Assembly: GCA_050486105.1 (NCBI GenBank)
Contig: JBJHCR010000133.1
Span: 1 to 15,832 of the forward strand
Direction: 5' to 3'
Length of the DNA: 15,832 nt
Origin: JAEXNA01 sp050486105
GTDB lineage: Bacteria; Vulcanimicrobiota; Xenobia; Xenobiales; JADMJV01
Shown: one piece after another, positions 7,238 through 14,194 of the stretch
Layout of the letters: each line of letters starts with the position of its first letter
Position numbering within the stretch: position 1 is the first letter of the stretch
Position numbers and translations under genes: made by a program
The notes under the pieces: model-generated
Told to the model about the DNA's origin: nothing
What the model saw: only the letters and a program-made list of their open reading frames with translations
Databases searched by the model: none

Positions 7238-7708
7238 CTAAGGCTTTGCCGGCATCACCACAAAGCCGTAGAGAATCTTTTGTCCTTCCATAAAGGCTTC
7301 ACTGTCGGTGCCTTCGGAGGTGAAGGTCCAGAGAAAACCTCGCTGTCCCGAGAGCAGCACATAGCTGACGCGGTACTTCCCGCCCCGCTCGTAGATGATC
7401 TCATGAGCGGGCACTTCGTTGATGGTGAACGACTTTTCCGAACGAAATCCCCAGCCTTCTTCCTTGTCGAATTGGTGGACTCTCTCGATTTGCCCCTGCA
7501 TGGTGATTCCTGAGAAAGGTTCTATGGAGATCTTGACGTCATCATAGGACAGCTGGGTGCCGTCAGGTCCGAGGTCGGCTCTCAACCAATGATTCGGAAC
7601 CTCGATCTCGTAGCCCAGATCCCAATTGACTAGAGTTTCTGCTTTCACAGCACTCACCGTGACTAGGCACAGGATTAAGAGTGATAGAGTTTTGGCCAGT
7701 CCATTCAT
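7238..7708 (-). CDS. Small secreted protein, possibly PsbP/DUF1795-like
   Basis: The 156-aa product starts at ATG 7708, preceded by GAGGGAAG; a GTG/ATG further upstream (7735) would only add charged residues before the signal peptide. Residues 1-24 form a signal peptide (MNGLAK, hydrophobic core, SAVKA before E). The mature part is all-beta in character. It begins with DLGYEIEVPNHW, a pattern (short strand, P, W) seen at the start of PsbP/DUF1795-type domains, and ends FVVMPAKP. No catalytic motif and no Cys are seen in the mature part. It is probably periplasmic or extracellular. The family link is tentative; function unknown. It precedes the FabZ-like gene and is divergent from the thiolase. 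Confidence 0.75.
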   Translation of the reverse strand: MNGLAKTLSLLILCLVTVSAVKAETLVNWDLGYEIEVPNHWLRADLGPDGTQLSYDDVKISIEPFSGITMQGQIERVHQFDKEEGWGFRSEKSFTINEVPAHEIIYERGGKYRVSYVLLSGQRGFLWTFTSEGTDSEAFMEGQKILYGFVVMPAKP

Positions 7709-7805
7709 GAAGTAAATCTTCCCTCGGCACGGCAAAACCCCTTTGATGTCGAACCCTCACCGGCCAGAGTTCTGGGCAGGGACCGGCAACAGATGAGAGG
7801 TAGAT

Positions 7806-9008
7806 GTGGCCATGAAAAATCTTGCTAGTGACATTGTGTCTGCTGTTCGCACTCCCATCGGTAAGTTCGGGGGGCAGTTTTCGGAGATACCTGCGGTGGA
7901 GTTGGGACGCATCGCGGTAGAGGCCGCTATCTCTCGGGCCGGGGTCGCCCCAGAGCTGGTCGAGTTGGTCATAGTGGGCCAGGCGAGGCAAGCCGGCAAT
8001 GGTCCCAATCCGGCCAGGCAAGTGGCTCGAGCTGCTGGGATTCCCGATTCGACTCCCGCCTGGACCATGAACCAGGCTTGCGCCTCGGGTCTTGCCGCCA
8101 TAGACCAGGCTCATAAGGCTATCGCCTTGGGAGAGGCGGAGGTGGTGGTGGCTGCCGGGATCGAGAACATGAGTCGGGTGCCGTATTTTCTGGAGAACGC
8201 TCGCTGGGGATTGCGCTTGGGTCACGACCAACTCACCGATGCCATGTATCGCGATGGGCTTTTCTGCCCCATGGCCCAAAAAATCATGGGAGAGACGGTG
8301 GAGGCTCTGGTGGAGGAGTTCGAGATCACCAGGGAAGAGCAGGATGAGTGCGCGGCGCGCGGTCAAGCCCATGGCCCGAGGGGCAGGGAGTCGGGCTTCT
8401 TTGAGGCCGAGATCGCCCCGGTGACCATCTCGACCCGCAAGGGCAACATCGAAGTCCTTCTTGACGAGCACCCTCGAGACGGAGTCACTGCTGCCCAGTT
8501 GGCCAAGCTTGCTCCGGTCTATAAATTGGACCATAGAAAAGGCTCCATCACCGCCGGTAACGCTTCTGGGATCACTGATGGGGCTTCAGCCCTGGTTCTG
8601 GTTTCCGAGAGGAAGGCCAGGGAAATGACATGGAAAGCTTTGGCCAAGTACCTTGGTGGCGTGACCGTCGGCTGTGCTCCAGAGCGTATGGGCCTTGGTC
8701 CGGTTCATGCCTGCCAGCGTTTGTTGTCGGAAAGGCAATTGGATTGGTCGGACATCGACTTGGTGGAGTTGAACGAGGCTTTCGCCGCCCAGGTTCTGGC
8801 TTGCCAGCGCACCCTAAAGATTCCCGAGGAAAGGTTGAACGTCAATGGCGGGGCCATCGCTCTCGGCCATCCCATCGGCTGCACCGGAAACAGGATGGCG
8901 GTGACCTTGCTGCACGAGATGCGTCGCCGACAAGTCGGCACGGGTTTGGCAACCCTATGCGTCTCGGGAGGTCTGGGAATCGCCGGGTTGTTTTCGTTGG
9001 CAGACTGA
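7806..9008 (+). CDS. Thiolase (acetyl-CoA C-acyltransferase)
   Basis: The 400-aa product is a full-length type II thiolase that condenses or cleaves acyl-CoA with acetyl-CoA (beta-oxidation, or acetoacetyl-CoA formation). The N-terminal SAVRTPIGKFGG is typical. The nucleophile Cys92 is in NQACASGL, NEAFAAQ follows, GHPIGCTGNR carries the active-site His, and CVSGGLGIAG near the end holds the second catalytic Cys. The usual helix with S-[HQ]-x-[KR]-A is altered to GQAHGPRG, a mild deviation. GTG 7806 lies 5 nt after GAGAGG; ATG 7812 is an alternative start 6 nt later. No acyl-CoA dehydrogenase or hydratase adjoins it, so the pathway direction cannot be told from context. Cytoplasmic. Confidence 0.93.
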   Translation: MAMKNLASDIVSAVRTPIGKFGGQFSEIPAVELGRIAVEAAISRAGVAPELVELVIVGQARQAGNGPNPARQVARAAGIPDSTPAWTMNQACASGLAAIDQAHKAIALGEAEVVVAAGIENMSRVPYFLENARWGLRLGHDQLTDAMYRDGLFCPMAQKIMGETVEALVEEFEITREEQDECAARGQAHGPRGRESGFFEAEIAPVTISTRKGNIEVLLDEHPRDGVTAAQLAKLAPVYKLDHRKGSITAGNASGITDGASALVLVSERKAREMTWKALAKYLGGVTVGCAPERMGLGPVHACQRLLSERQLDWSDIDLVELNEAFAAQVLACQRTLKIPEERLNVNGGAIALGHPIGCTGNRMAVTLLHEMRRRQVGTGLATLCVSGGLGIAGLFSLAD

Positions 9009-9106
9009 CCTTCGCCACTTTTGCAACCTGAAACTTTGCTGTCTTCGTTTGGCAAGGGAGCTTCACAGCGGTCTCAGGCAGAAGGAATCTCGGACTTGGC
9101 TCATAA

Positions 9107-9125
9107 TTAGGTTTGCCTAACAAAT
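9107..9125. promoter_or_regulatory. Candidate DtxR/IdeR-type operator, box 1
   Basis: TTAGGTTTGCCTAACAAAT matches the remembered DtxR/IdeR consensus TTAGGTTAGSCTAACCTAA at 15 of 19 positions. Its core TTAGG-TTTG-CCTAA is a perfect inverted repeat. It lies about 80 bp upstream of the 621-aa gene. A possible -35 TTGGCT at 9096-9101 and a TAACAA at 9118-9123 would place the box across the promoter, consistent with repression. The regulator is not in the window, so assignment is inferred. Confidence 0.5.
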
Positions 9126-9128
9126 TTT

Positions 9129-9147
9129 TCAGGTATAGCTAACCTGG
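9129..9147. promoter_or_regulatory. Candidate DtxR/IdeR-type operator, box 2
   Basis: TCAGGTATAGCTAACCTGG matches the same consensus at 13 of 19 positions. It carries a CAGGT/ACCTG inverted repeat at 9130-9146 centred about 24-25 bp from box 1. A tandem pair is more convincing than either site alone. Confidence 0.42.
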
Positions 9148-9200
9148 GGATAGGGAATTGAAAACTTCCAGTTCCCAGGGGAGTAGAGAGGCCCAAAACC

Positions 9201-11066
9201 GTGGTGCAAGAGCCCCCCGTGCAGATCGACAAAAGAGAAGCCTTAGCGGTGGGGGCTGCTGAGGAGAATCTCAGGAGCTTAGGGATCGCTGTGGAGGAGA
9301 CTCAAAAGGTCTTGCGCTTCCTCAGCGCCGACGGAGCTGAGTCCGAACAGATTGACTTGAGAGCTTTTCTGCTGACTCGACTGACGGCGGCCTGCGGCAG
9401 TCTTCAAAACGCCAAGCTCGCCTACTCCTTGGCCCAACGCTCCGGATTTACCCTGGATTCTCAGCGAGTGGAGCTTCTGGTCTCTTGCTTGGATTGCTGC
9501 GACTGTGTGCCGGCGGCTGTCAGGCTTTGGAAGCGGGCGGTGGAAGCCAACATTGAAGACCGCTCGATGGTGCTGACGGCAGCCCGCTTGGGCAGCGATG
9601 GAGCTGAGCAGTTGGCGGTACTGAACGTGCTGAGAGAAAACCCCGAACAGAGTGTCTTGGTGGCCGAGTTGGCACGCCGATTGACAGCTCCCGGCTGGCA
9701 GGCCGAGGGAAGTTGGGGAGGGCGTCCGGATTCCCAATTCGGGCTGGTGTGGTGGGACTATGCCCGTCCCCATCTCCGACAGCCTTACGGCATGGTCTTG
9801 AGTTCGGATCCCATTTCGCTGCGCAATCGGGTGGGAACGATGTTCAAGTACCAATGCGCCTACGACATCACTGGGGTCACCGACCGGGTTCATTTGGAAA
9901 TATCCTGCGATGGAAAGTCTTGGGATAAGGTTTCTCGCTTCGAAGGAGTGGAGGATTGGCACGAGCAGGTGGTGGATCTTTCAGATTACGACGGGAAAGT
10001 TGTTCGCTTGAGGTTTCAGGTGATCTCAGGAGGCCAGCGTCAAGGTCGGGGATTCGAGTTCGCAGCGCCCAGAATAGAGACCAGGCCCATCAATTGCCGA
10101 ATGCAGATTCAGTTTTCGGATCTCGCTCCAGGGTGGCACCAAGGTTCGACCACCGATCGGGCAGCCTCTTTGTCGGGCCATCAGAGTGAAGTGCCCCAGC
10201 AGAGTGAACCCTTGTCTCTGCCTAGTCTGGCGCATCCCACCCTCGGTTTCGAAGGTCGCATGGTAGCCTCCTCAGTCTATGCCAAAGGCACGGTGGAAGT
10301 TTTAGGGGACAATGACGAAGTTCTGTGCGCTCTAGACTTGAACCCCGGAAGTGAATGGAAGAACAGGACACTGGCTCTGGATCGCCTGGACAACAGGCAA
10401 ATTCGGATTCGCTTGAGTGCCCGCTTCAATCAGCGCAAGGATGACGACGGATTGTGGGTGCGGAACCTTTCCATATATGGAGGGGAGTCGGCCAGAAATG
10501 AAACCATAGCTCTCGACGGGGGGGGTGAGGACGGCTCCGTCGAGCGTCGCACTCTCTTGGAGTTGATTCATCGGGGCTCGATGGATGAATTGGGTCGATT
10601 GGCGCTCTTGCGAAGGTCTCTCCCAACCCTGCGCGACGCCCTGGCTCTGCTGCCGCTCCTGGAAGACGAGGAACAGATTCCTGTGTTGCTGCACCTGTCT
10701 TCTCTCTTGGGAGAAAAGGCGGTGGAGGCTTTTGCCCTGTTGAAGACCCTGGCGCTGAGCGGCGAGGACCTGGGATTGCAGTGTTCAGTGCTGTTGCTGA
10801 GCGGGACTCAGCAGTATGCCTCTACTCGAGACCATTTGGGCGATGGTTTGCTCACCATAGAAGAGTTCGAAGCCAACTGTCGGATATACCTCAAACTCAG
10901 GGAATCCTGGAGCGAAGAGGCCGCTCGGGAAGGTCTGTCCCTATTCCTCACACCGGTTGCCGATGAGACGCTTGAGGAAAGGCGTCAAGTTTTTCTTGAT
11001 CTGCTAGAGAAGACCCCCCAGGTTCAAGCAGTCTTTTCTGCTTGGGAGCAGATCTGGTCGGCTTGA
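9201..11066 (+). CDS. Large protein of unknown function: helical ends, two beta-sandwich domains, Cys cluster
   Basis: The 621-aa product starts at GTG 9201, 9 nt after GAGAGG; a GTG one codon later is equivalent. There is no signal peptide, so it is probably cytoplasmic. Residues 1-155 look helical and repeat-like and contain C96, C99, C100 and C102 within SCLDCCDC (nt 9486-9506). Residues about 160-298 and 299-440 look like two beta-sandwich modules. The first has SWDKVSRFEGVEDWHEQVVDL and VVRLRFQVISGG, reminiscent of immune-inhibitor-A/MAM-like or carbohydrate-binding jelly-rolls, which is odd for a protein without an export signal. Residues 445-621 are helical and Leu-rich, HEAT-like in appearance. 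I do not recognise the family. The upstream DtxR-like boxes hint at metal-responsive expression. It converges on the SLOG-like gene, 38 nt away. Confidence 0.8.
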   Translation: MVQEPPVQIDKREALAVGAAEENLRSLGIAVEETQKVLRFLSADGAESEQIDLRAFLLTRLTAACGSLQNAKLAYSLAQRSGFTLDSQRVELLVSCLDCCDCVPAAVRLWKRAVEANIEDRSMVLTAARLGSDGAEQLAVLNVLRENPEQSVLVAELARRLTAPGWQAEGSWGGRPDSQFGLVWWDYARPHLRQPYGMVLSSDPISLRNRVGTMFKYQCAYDITGVTDRVHLEISCDGKSWDKVSRFEGVEDWHEQVVDLSDYDGKVVRLRFQVISGGQRQGRGFEFAAPRIETRPINCRMQIQFSDLAPGWHQGSTTDRAASLSGHQSEVPQQSEPLSLPSLAHPTLGFEGRMVASSVYAKGTVEVLGDNDEVLCALDLNPGSEWKNRTLALDRLDNRQIRIRLSARFNQRKDDDGLWVRNLSIYGGESARNETIALDGGGEDGSVERRTLLELIHRGSMDELGRLALLRRSLPTLRDALALLPLLEDEEQIPVLLHLSSLLGEKAVEAFALLKTLALSGEDLGLQCSVLLLSGTQQYASTRDHLGDGLLTIEEFEANCRIYLKLRESWSEEAAREGLSLFLTPVADETLEERRQVFLDLLEKTPQVQAVFSAWEQIWSA

Positions 11067-11104
11067 GAGGTTCAATTCAAAAGTGGTGGCAGGCTCCGCC
11101 GACC

Positions 11105-11713
11105 TCAAGGGTCTAAGCGGATCCTCCGGTAGCGAAACGAGCCTCTCGGTCGGACCCGACAGCTTTGCCCGTCGAGTTCGATTCCTTCAAACTCGGTTCC
11201 ATCGTTAAACTGCATGAGACTCCCCCCTTCAGCGCTCGAAGAACTGGTTAGAGTGACTCCAAAACGGCGGCACAGCTCGTGAAGGTTCCTAAAGAAATCT
11301 CGTTGTTCTGGAGTGAGCCCCCTGAGCCAAACATCGGGTCGCTCCACAGGGGAAAAGCGACAGTTGACTCTGGGATCTTGGCGGTACAGTTCGCGGTAGA
11401 CAAAGATGGGGATACGCTGAGACTCGGCTCGGGCGATGAGGTCGAGCGTTTGTGGGTGATCTGGAGAGACCACCGCCACGATGGCCCCTTCTCCGTTGCT
11501 GCGAGCCAAAAGGCGGAACACTTCCTCTTCGCTCTCATAAGTCCTGATGTCGCAACTGTTCTTACTGGCCCAGTCTCGCATCCATAGGTCGGTGGTGCCC
11601 CGCGAGCGACTGGGCAGCAAGAGTTCGTCCGCCTCCACAGCTGAGGCCTTTAGGGCTTGGGTGAGATGGGCCGTGTTGACTAGGTTCGGTGGGGCCGCGA
11701 TATAGAGTCTCAA
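11105..11713 (-). CDS. Protein with possible Rossmann/SLOG-like N-terminal domain
   Basis: The 202-aa product starts at TTG 11713, whose TTGA overlaps the TGA stop of tatB (11710-11712), so translation is probably coupled. The N-terminal half alternates strands and helices (RLYIAAPPN, ADELLLPSRSRGTTDLWMRDWA, DIRTYESEEE, GAIVAVVSPDH, IPIFVYRE). This resembles nucleotide-sugar-binding SLOG or YspA-like Rossmann folds, in which a Gly/Thr turn before a D-x2-...-WA helix binds a phosphate. The match is by pattern only. The C-terminal 70 residues (HELCRRFGVTLTSSS onward) are beta-rich and unassigned. Last gene of the hemH-tatB cluster. Confidence 0.7.
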   Translation of the reverse strand: MRLYIAAPPNLVNTAHLTQALKASAVEADELLLPSRSRGTTDLWMRDWASKNSCDIRTYESEEEVFRLLARSNGEGAIVAVVSPDHPQTLDLIARAESQRIPIFVYRELYRQDPRVNCRFSPVERPDVWLRGLTPEQRDFFRNLHELCRRFGVTLTSSSSAEGGSLMQFNDGTEFEGIELDGQSCRVRPRGSFRYRRIRLDP

Positions 11714-12246
11714 GCCGGGGCTCTCTCTACCTCGTTGGCCTCAACAGGAAGAGCTTCCTCGAGGGCGGGGCCGTCGGGCTCTGTTTCTTCTTGGACAGAA
11801 GTACGGCGAGTTGTCATAGGGACAGCGGGGCCGTCGTCATCCTCAGGTTCGCTGGGAGACCCCTCCGCTGCTTGCTCAAGCGCCGCATGGCTCCCTTCGG
11901 CGTTCGTCTCAGGGCATTCTGCGATCTGCTCCTCTGGAACCGCCTTTTGAGATACCAAGTTGGCTTCCGCGGAGGGTTCTCCCTCAGAACGGGGCGGGGG
12001 TGGTGGGTCGCTCTCGGTCTCAGCCTTCTCCTGGCCGACATAGCGTCTTCTCTGGGCTTTGTCCCGCTCTCGGTTCTCTTCTTGCAGGGCGGTTTGGATC
12101 TCGTTCTGAAACTCCGCTGCCGTGCGGCGCAGAGCCTTCACGGTCCGGGCGACTTTGCCGGCGATCTCGGGCAGACCCTGGGGTCCGAAAACCAATAGGG
12201 CGATGATCGCCAACATCACCATCTCTCCGCCGCCAATGTTGAACAT
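11710..12246 (-). CDS. tatB: Sec-independent translocase subunit TatB (TatA/B family)
   Basis: The 178-aa product has the TatA/TatB layout. MFNIGGGE comes first, then a transmembrane helix (about residues 8-20), the Gly-Pro hinge in FGPQGLPEIAG, and a long amphipathic helix (KVARTVKALRRTAAEFQNEIQTAL). A C-terminal tail of over 110 residues is low-complexity, acidic and Pro/Glu/Ala-rich. The MFNIG start, Glu8 and GLPE favour TatB over TatA. With TatC it would receive folded twin-arginine substrates at the inner membrane. No tatC or tatA is in the window. It starts 3 nt after the small upstream gene and its stop overlaps the start of the next gene. Confidence 0.87.
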   Translation of the reverse strand: MFNIGGGEMVMLAIIALLVFGPQGLPEIAGKVARTVKALRRTAAEFQNEIQTALQEENRERDKAQRRRYVGQEKAETESDPPPPPRSEGEPSAEANLVSQKAVPEEQIAECPETNAEGSHAALEQAAEGSPSEPEDDDGPAVPMTTRRTSVQEETEPDGPALEEALPVEANEVERAPA

Positions 12247-12249
12247 CGG

Positions 12250-12456
12250 TCAGCGCAGCCTTCCCGCAGCGGTTTGCAGTTCTCGCTGGGCCTTTTGGCA
12301 ATGAGCGACCACCCGATCTAGGCTGGACGAGCTGATAGGAGGGTCGAGATCTTGATCCTCGGCGGCCAAAACTTGCGAGATGGCTCCCTGCAGTTCCTGG
12401 AGGCAGTCGGTCAGAGATTCGAGAGAACTCTGTATGTGTAGCTCGAGGCTTTTCAC
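12250..12456 (-). CDS. Small helical protein between hemH and tatB
   Basis: The 68-aa frame starts at GTG 12456 (no clear ribosome binding site) and stops 3 nt before the tatB ATG, a spacing typical of a real operon member. The product looks like two amphipathic helices (residues 1-31 and 45-67) joined by an Asp/Pro/Ser loop (DLDPPISSSS), with no membrane segment or metal motif. Its shape is loosely like small coiled-coil subunits such as XseB, but I see no diagnostic residues and do not assign it. Confidence 0.6.
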   Translation of the reverse strand: MKSLELHIQSSLESLTDCLQELQGAISQVLAAEDQDLDPPISSSSLDRVVAHCQKAQRELQTAAGRLR

Positions 12457-12508
12457 TTTAGAAGAACATTTCCGCTTTCAGGCCTGGGCCCCTTCAAGGA
12501 CCTTTGGT

Positions 12509-13552
12509 CTATCGAGCAGCCTTCACTGCAGTTGAGGTGCTGGGTCGAGTTCGAGGATACAAGCAGCAGTTAGCCGGGCAAACATCGTGACTCGGACCCA
12601 TACTCCCTAAGGCCCGCTTTTCTGTCAACTGTCCCATACGCTCTCGGACGAGCTCCCCGATCATGGCGATGAACCTCGGGTGGGTCCCAACGGTGCGGAT
12701 TCGAGCCATTTCCAGACCGCACTCTTTGGCCTTATCCACGGCCTCGGTGTCTAGGTCGAAGAGCACCTCCATATGGTCTGAAACGAAGCCCACGGGGACC
12801 ACCGTGACCGCCGCGAAGCCCTCAGCGGGAAGTTGCTCTAGGCGATCGCAGATGTCTGGTTCCAGCCAAGGCTGACTAGGAGGGCCGCTTCGGCTCTGGT
12901 AAACCAGTTCCCAATCGGGTTTTTCTAGGGCCTCGGCGATCAGGCGAGACGATTCCCGAAGTTGCTCCTCGTAACGGCAGTGGTCAGCCATAACTTGGGG
13001 GATGGAGTGGGCCACGAAGATGAGCTTATTAGAGTCTCGAGCCTCGTGGGAGAGTTGGTCTATCCCGTCTTGCGCCAATTCTACCATGGTCTCGATGAAG
13101 CCTGGATGGTTGTAGAATTTTCTGAGCAAATCGACTCTGGGGGCCCCTTCTCCGACTTGCTTCTGGGCTTCAGCGATGTTCTCTCGGTACTGTCGGCACC
13201 CGGAGTAGCAGGAGAAGCCTGAAGTAAAAAAGGCCAAGGCGTTCTGCACCCCATCATCTTTCATCTGCTGCAGGGTGTCCGTCAAGTACGGTTTCCAGTT
13301 GCGGTTGCCAAAGTAGATGGGAAGCTCGAGACCCAGGCGTTCGAATTCGCTGCGAAGGGCTTCGATCAGGGCCAAGTTCTGCTCGTTGATGGGACTCTTT
13401 CCGCCAAAGTGGTAGTAGTGCTCAGCGACCTCGAGCATACGCTCTTTGGGAACGTTCTTCCCACGCAAGACGTTTTCCAGAAACGGGATCACGTCTTCAG
13501 GGCCGTCGGGTCCTCCAAATGAGACCAAGATCAAAGCGTCATAGTTTTTCAC
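12509..13552 (-). CDS. hemH: Ferrochelatase, probable coproporphyrin ferrochelatase with [2Fe-2S] cysteines
   Basis: This enzyme inserts Fe2+ into a (copro)porphyrin in haem synthesis. GTG 13552 is chosen because GGAGG lies 8 nt upstream; an in-frame GTG at 13585 has no such site. The 347-aa product begins YDALILVSFGGPDGPEDV and has EHYYHFGGKSPINEQN, SGCRQYREN, the active-site His182 in VAHSIP, QSRSGPPSQPWLEPDI, and the catalytic acid Glu262 in SDHMEVLFDLD. These match the actinobacterial-style coproporphyrin-dependent (CpfC) class as I remember it. Cys119 together with C-terminal Cys325, Cys329 and Cys330 (DVCPANCCLYPR) would supply four ligands for the [2Fe-2S] cluster known in several bacterial ferrochelatases; spacing differs somewhat from the mycobacterial enzyme. 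First gene of the minus-strand cluster, 52 nt before the small helical gene. No other haem genes are visible. Confidence 0.92.
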   Translation of the reverse strand: MKNYDALILVSFGGPDGPEDVIPFLENVLRGKNVPKERMLEVAEHYYHFGGKSPINEQNLALIEALRSEFERLGLELPIYFGNRNWKPYLTDTLQQMKDDGVQNALAFFTSGFSCYSGCRQYRENIAEAQKQVGEGAPRVDLLRKFYNHPGFIETMVELAQDGIDQLSHEARDSNKLIFVAHSIPQVMADHCRYEEQLRESSRLIAEALEKPDWELVYQSRSGPPSQPWLEPDICDRLEQLPAEGFAAVTVVPVGFVSDHMEVLFDLDTEAVDKAKECGLEMARIRTVGTHPRFIAMIGELVRERMGQLTEKRALGSMGPSHDVCPANCCLYPRTRPSTSTAVKAAR

Positions 13553-13558
13553 AGTGAG

Positions 13559-13565
13559 TTCCTCC
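13559..13565 (-). promoter_or_regulatory. Ribosome binding site that fixes the hemH start
   Basis: GGAGGAA on the minus strand. The GGAGG core is 8 nt from GTG 13552. It lies inside the longer in-frame extension from 13585, so it argues for the shorter protein. Confidence 0.75.
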
Positions 13566-13645
13566 AGTCCCCTTAAGATTCTCACTTCCCCCCACTTTTG
13601 GTCGGGGAAACCTTCGGCTCTGCTGGGAGTGGCAGCTGAGCCCGG

Positions 13646-14191
13646 GTGAGAACCAGGAGCTTGGGCCGTGGGAGCAAAGTCTCCAGGGTGATAGAAAACG
13701 TCAATCGAATAGCAAAGTTTCTAAAAAAAGTGCCTGGTGGACGCTGGATGTTCAGCCGTCTGTTGGGGATCGCGGTTCCTTATGCCGGGACTCTCAAGGC
13801 TGAGGTTTGGGAGATGATGGAAGGAAGCGCCGTGGTCACCATGCCCGATCGCCGAGGGGTTCGTAACCACCTGAACTCCATCCATGCTCTGGCCCTTGCG
13901 AATCTTGGAGAACTCACCGCGAACCTAGCGCTCCTAAGTCTTTGTCCTCCGGAGGGACGATTCATCGTCACCAGGCTCGAGGTGGACTACCTGAAGAAAG
14001 CTCGAGGAGAGTTGACTTGCACCTGCAGCATCCCATCGGATCTGCCTTGGAGAACGGTAGAGCAAACAGCCGCTGTGGCCACCTTGACCGACGCAGAGGG
14101 CGACACCGTGACCCGAGTGACGGTCTACTGGAAGCTGGGTTTTCGCCCGGCTCCGGTGGTTGCAGCTCCTGACCCTGTTCCGGCAGTCTGA
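13646..14191 (+). CDS. DUF4442-like hotdog-fold protein (thioesterase-like)
   Basis: The product is up to 181 aa. VPYAGTLKAEVWEMMEG, VTMPDRRGVRNHLNSIHALALANLGE and LEVDYLKKARGELTC match the PF14539 (DUF4442) hotdog pattern. In it, a conserved RNH...GSIHA-type segment sits where hotdog thioesterases bind the acyl thioester; an acyl-CoA or acyl-ACP thioesterase-like role is inferred. The start is uncertain: GTG 13646, TTG 13661 and GTG 13688 are in frame and none has a well-placed ribosome binding site. The family match begins after 13688, so a 167-aa form is equally possible. The tail is Pro/Ala/Val-rich. It is divergent from hemH and ends 3 nt before the molybdopterin enzyme, suggesting co-transcription. 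Confidence 0.78.
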   Translation: MRTRSLGRGSKVSRVIENVNRIAKFLKKVPGGRWMFSRLLGIAVPYAGTLKAEVWEMMEGSAVVTMPDRRGVRNHLNSIHALALANLGELTANLALLSLCPPEGRFIVTRLEVDYLKKARGELTCTCSIPSDLPWRTVEQTAAVATLTDAEGDTVTRVTVYWKLGFRPAPVVAAPDPVPAV

Positions 14192-14194
14192 CTC

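Larger units (their letters stand above)
9009..9200. other. Regulatory intergenic region before the 621-aa gene
   Basis: These 192 bases hold the two DtxR-like boxes, a tentative promoter (9096-9123) and the ribosome binding site GAGAGG at 9186-9191. No terminator hairpin after the thiolase is obvious. Confidence 0.45.

Noticed and set aside
7563..8534. Long minus-strand reading frame (323 codons) opposite the thiolase
   Set aside because: It lies antisense to a complete thiolase with all catalytic motifs, has no recognisable domains, and is explained by codon bias of the plus-strand gene.
9107..9146. Fur box or thiolase terminator for the palindromes upstream of the 621-aa gene
   Set aside because: The sequence does not fit GATAATGATAATCATTATC. 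The stems are short, and the T-run between the boxes follows only a 5-bp stem. DtxR-type consensus fits far better.
9279..9962. Minus-strand frame of 227 codons inside the 621-aa gene
   Set aside because: A shadow of the plus-strand gene, without a ribosome binding site or a coherent protein pattern.
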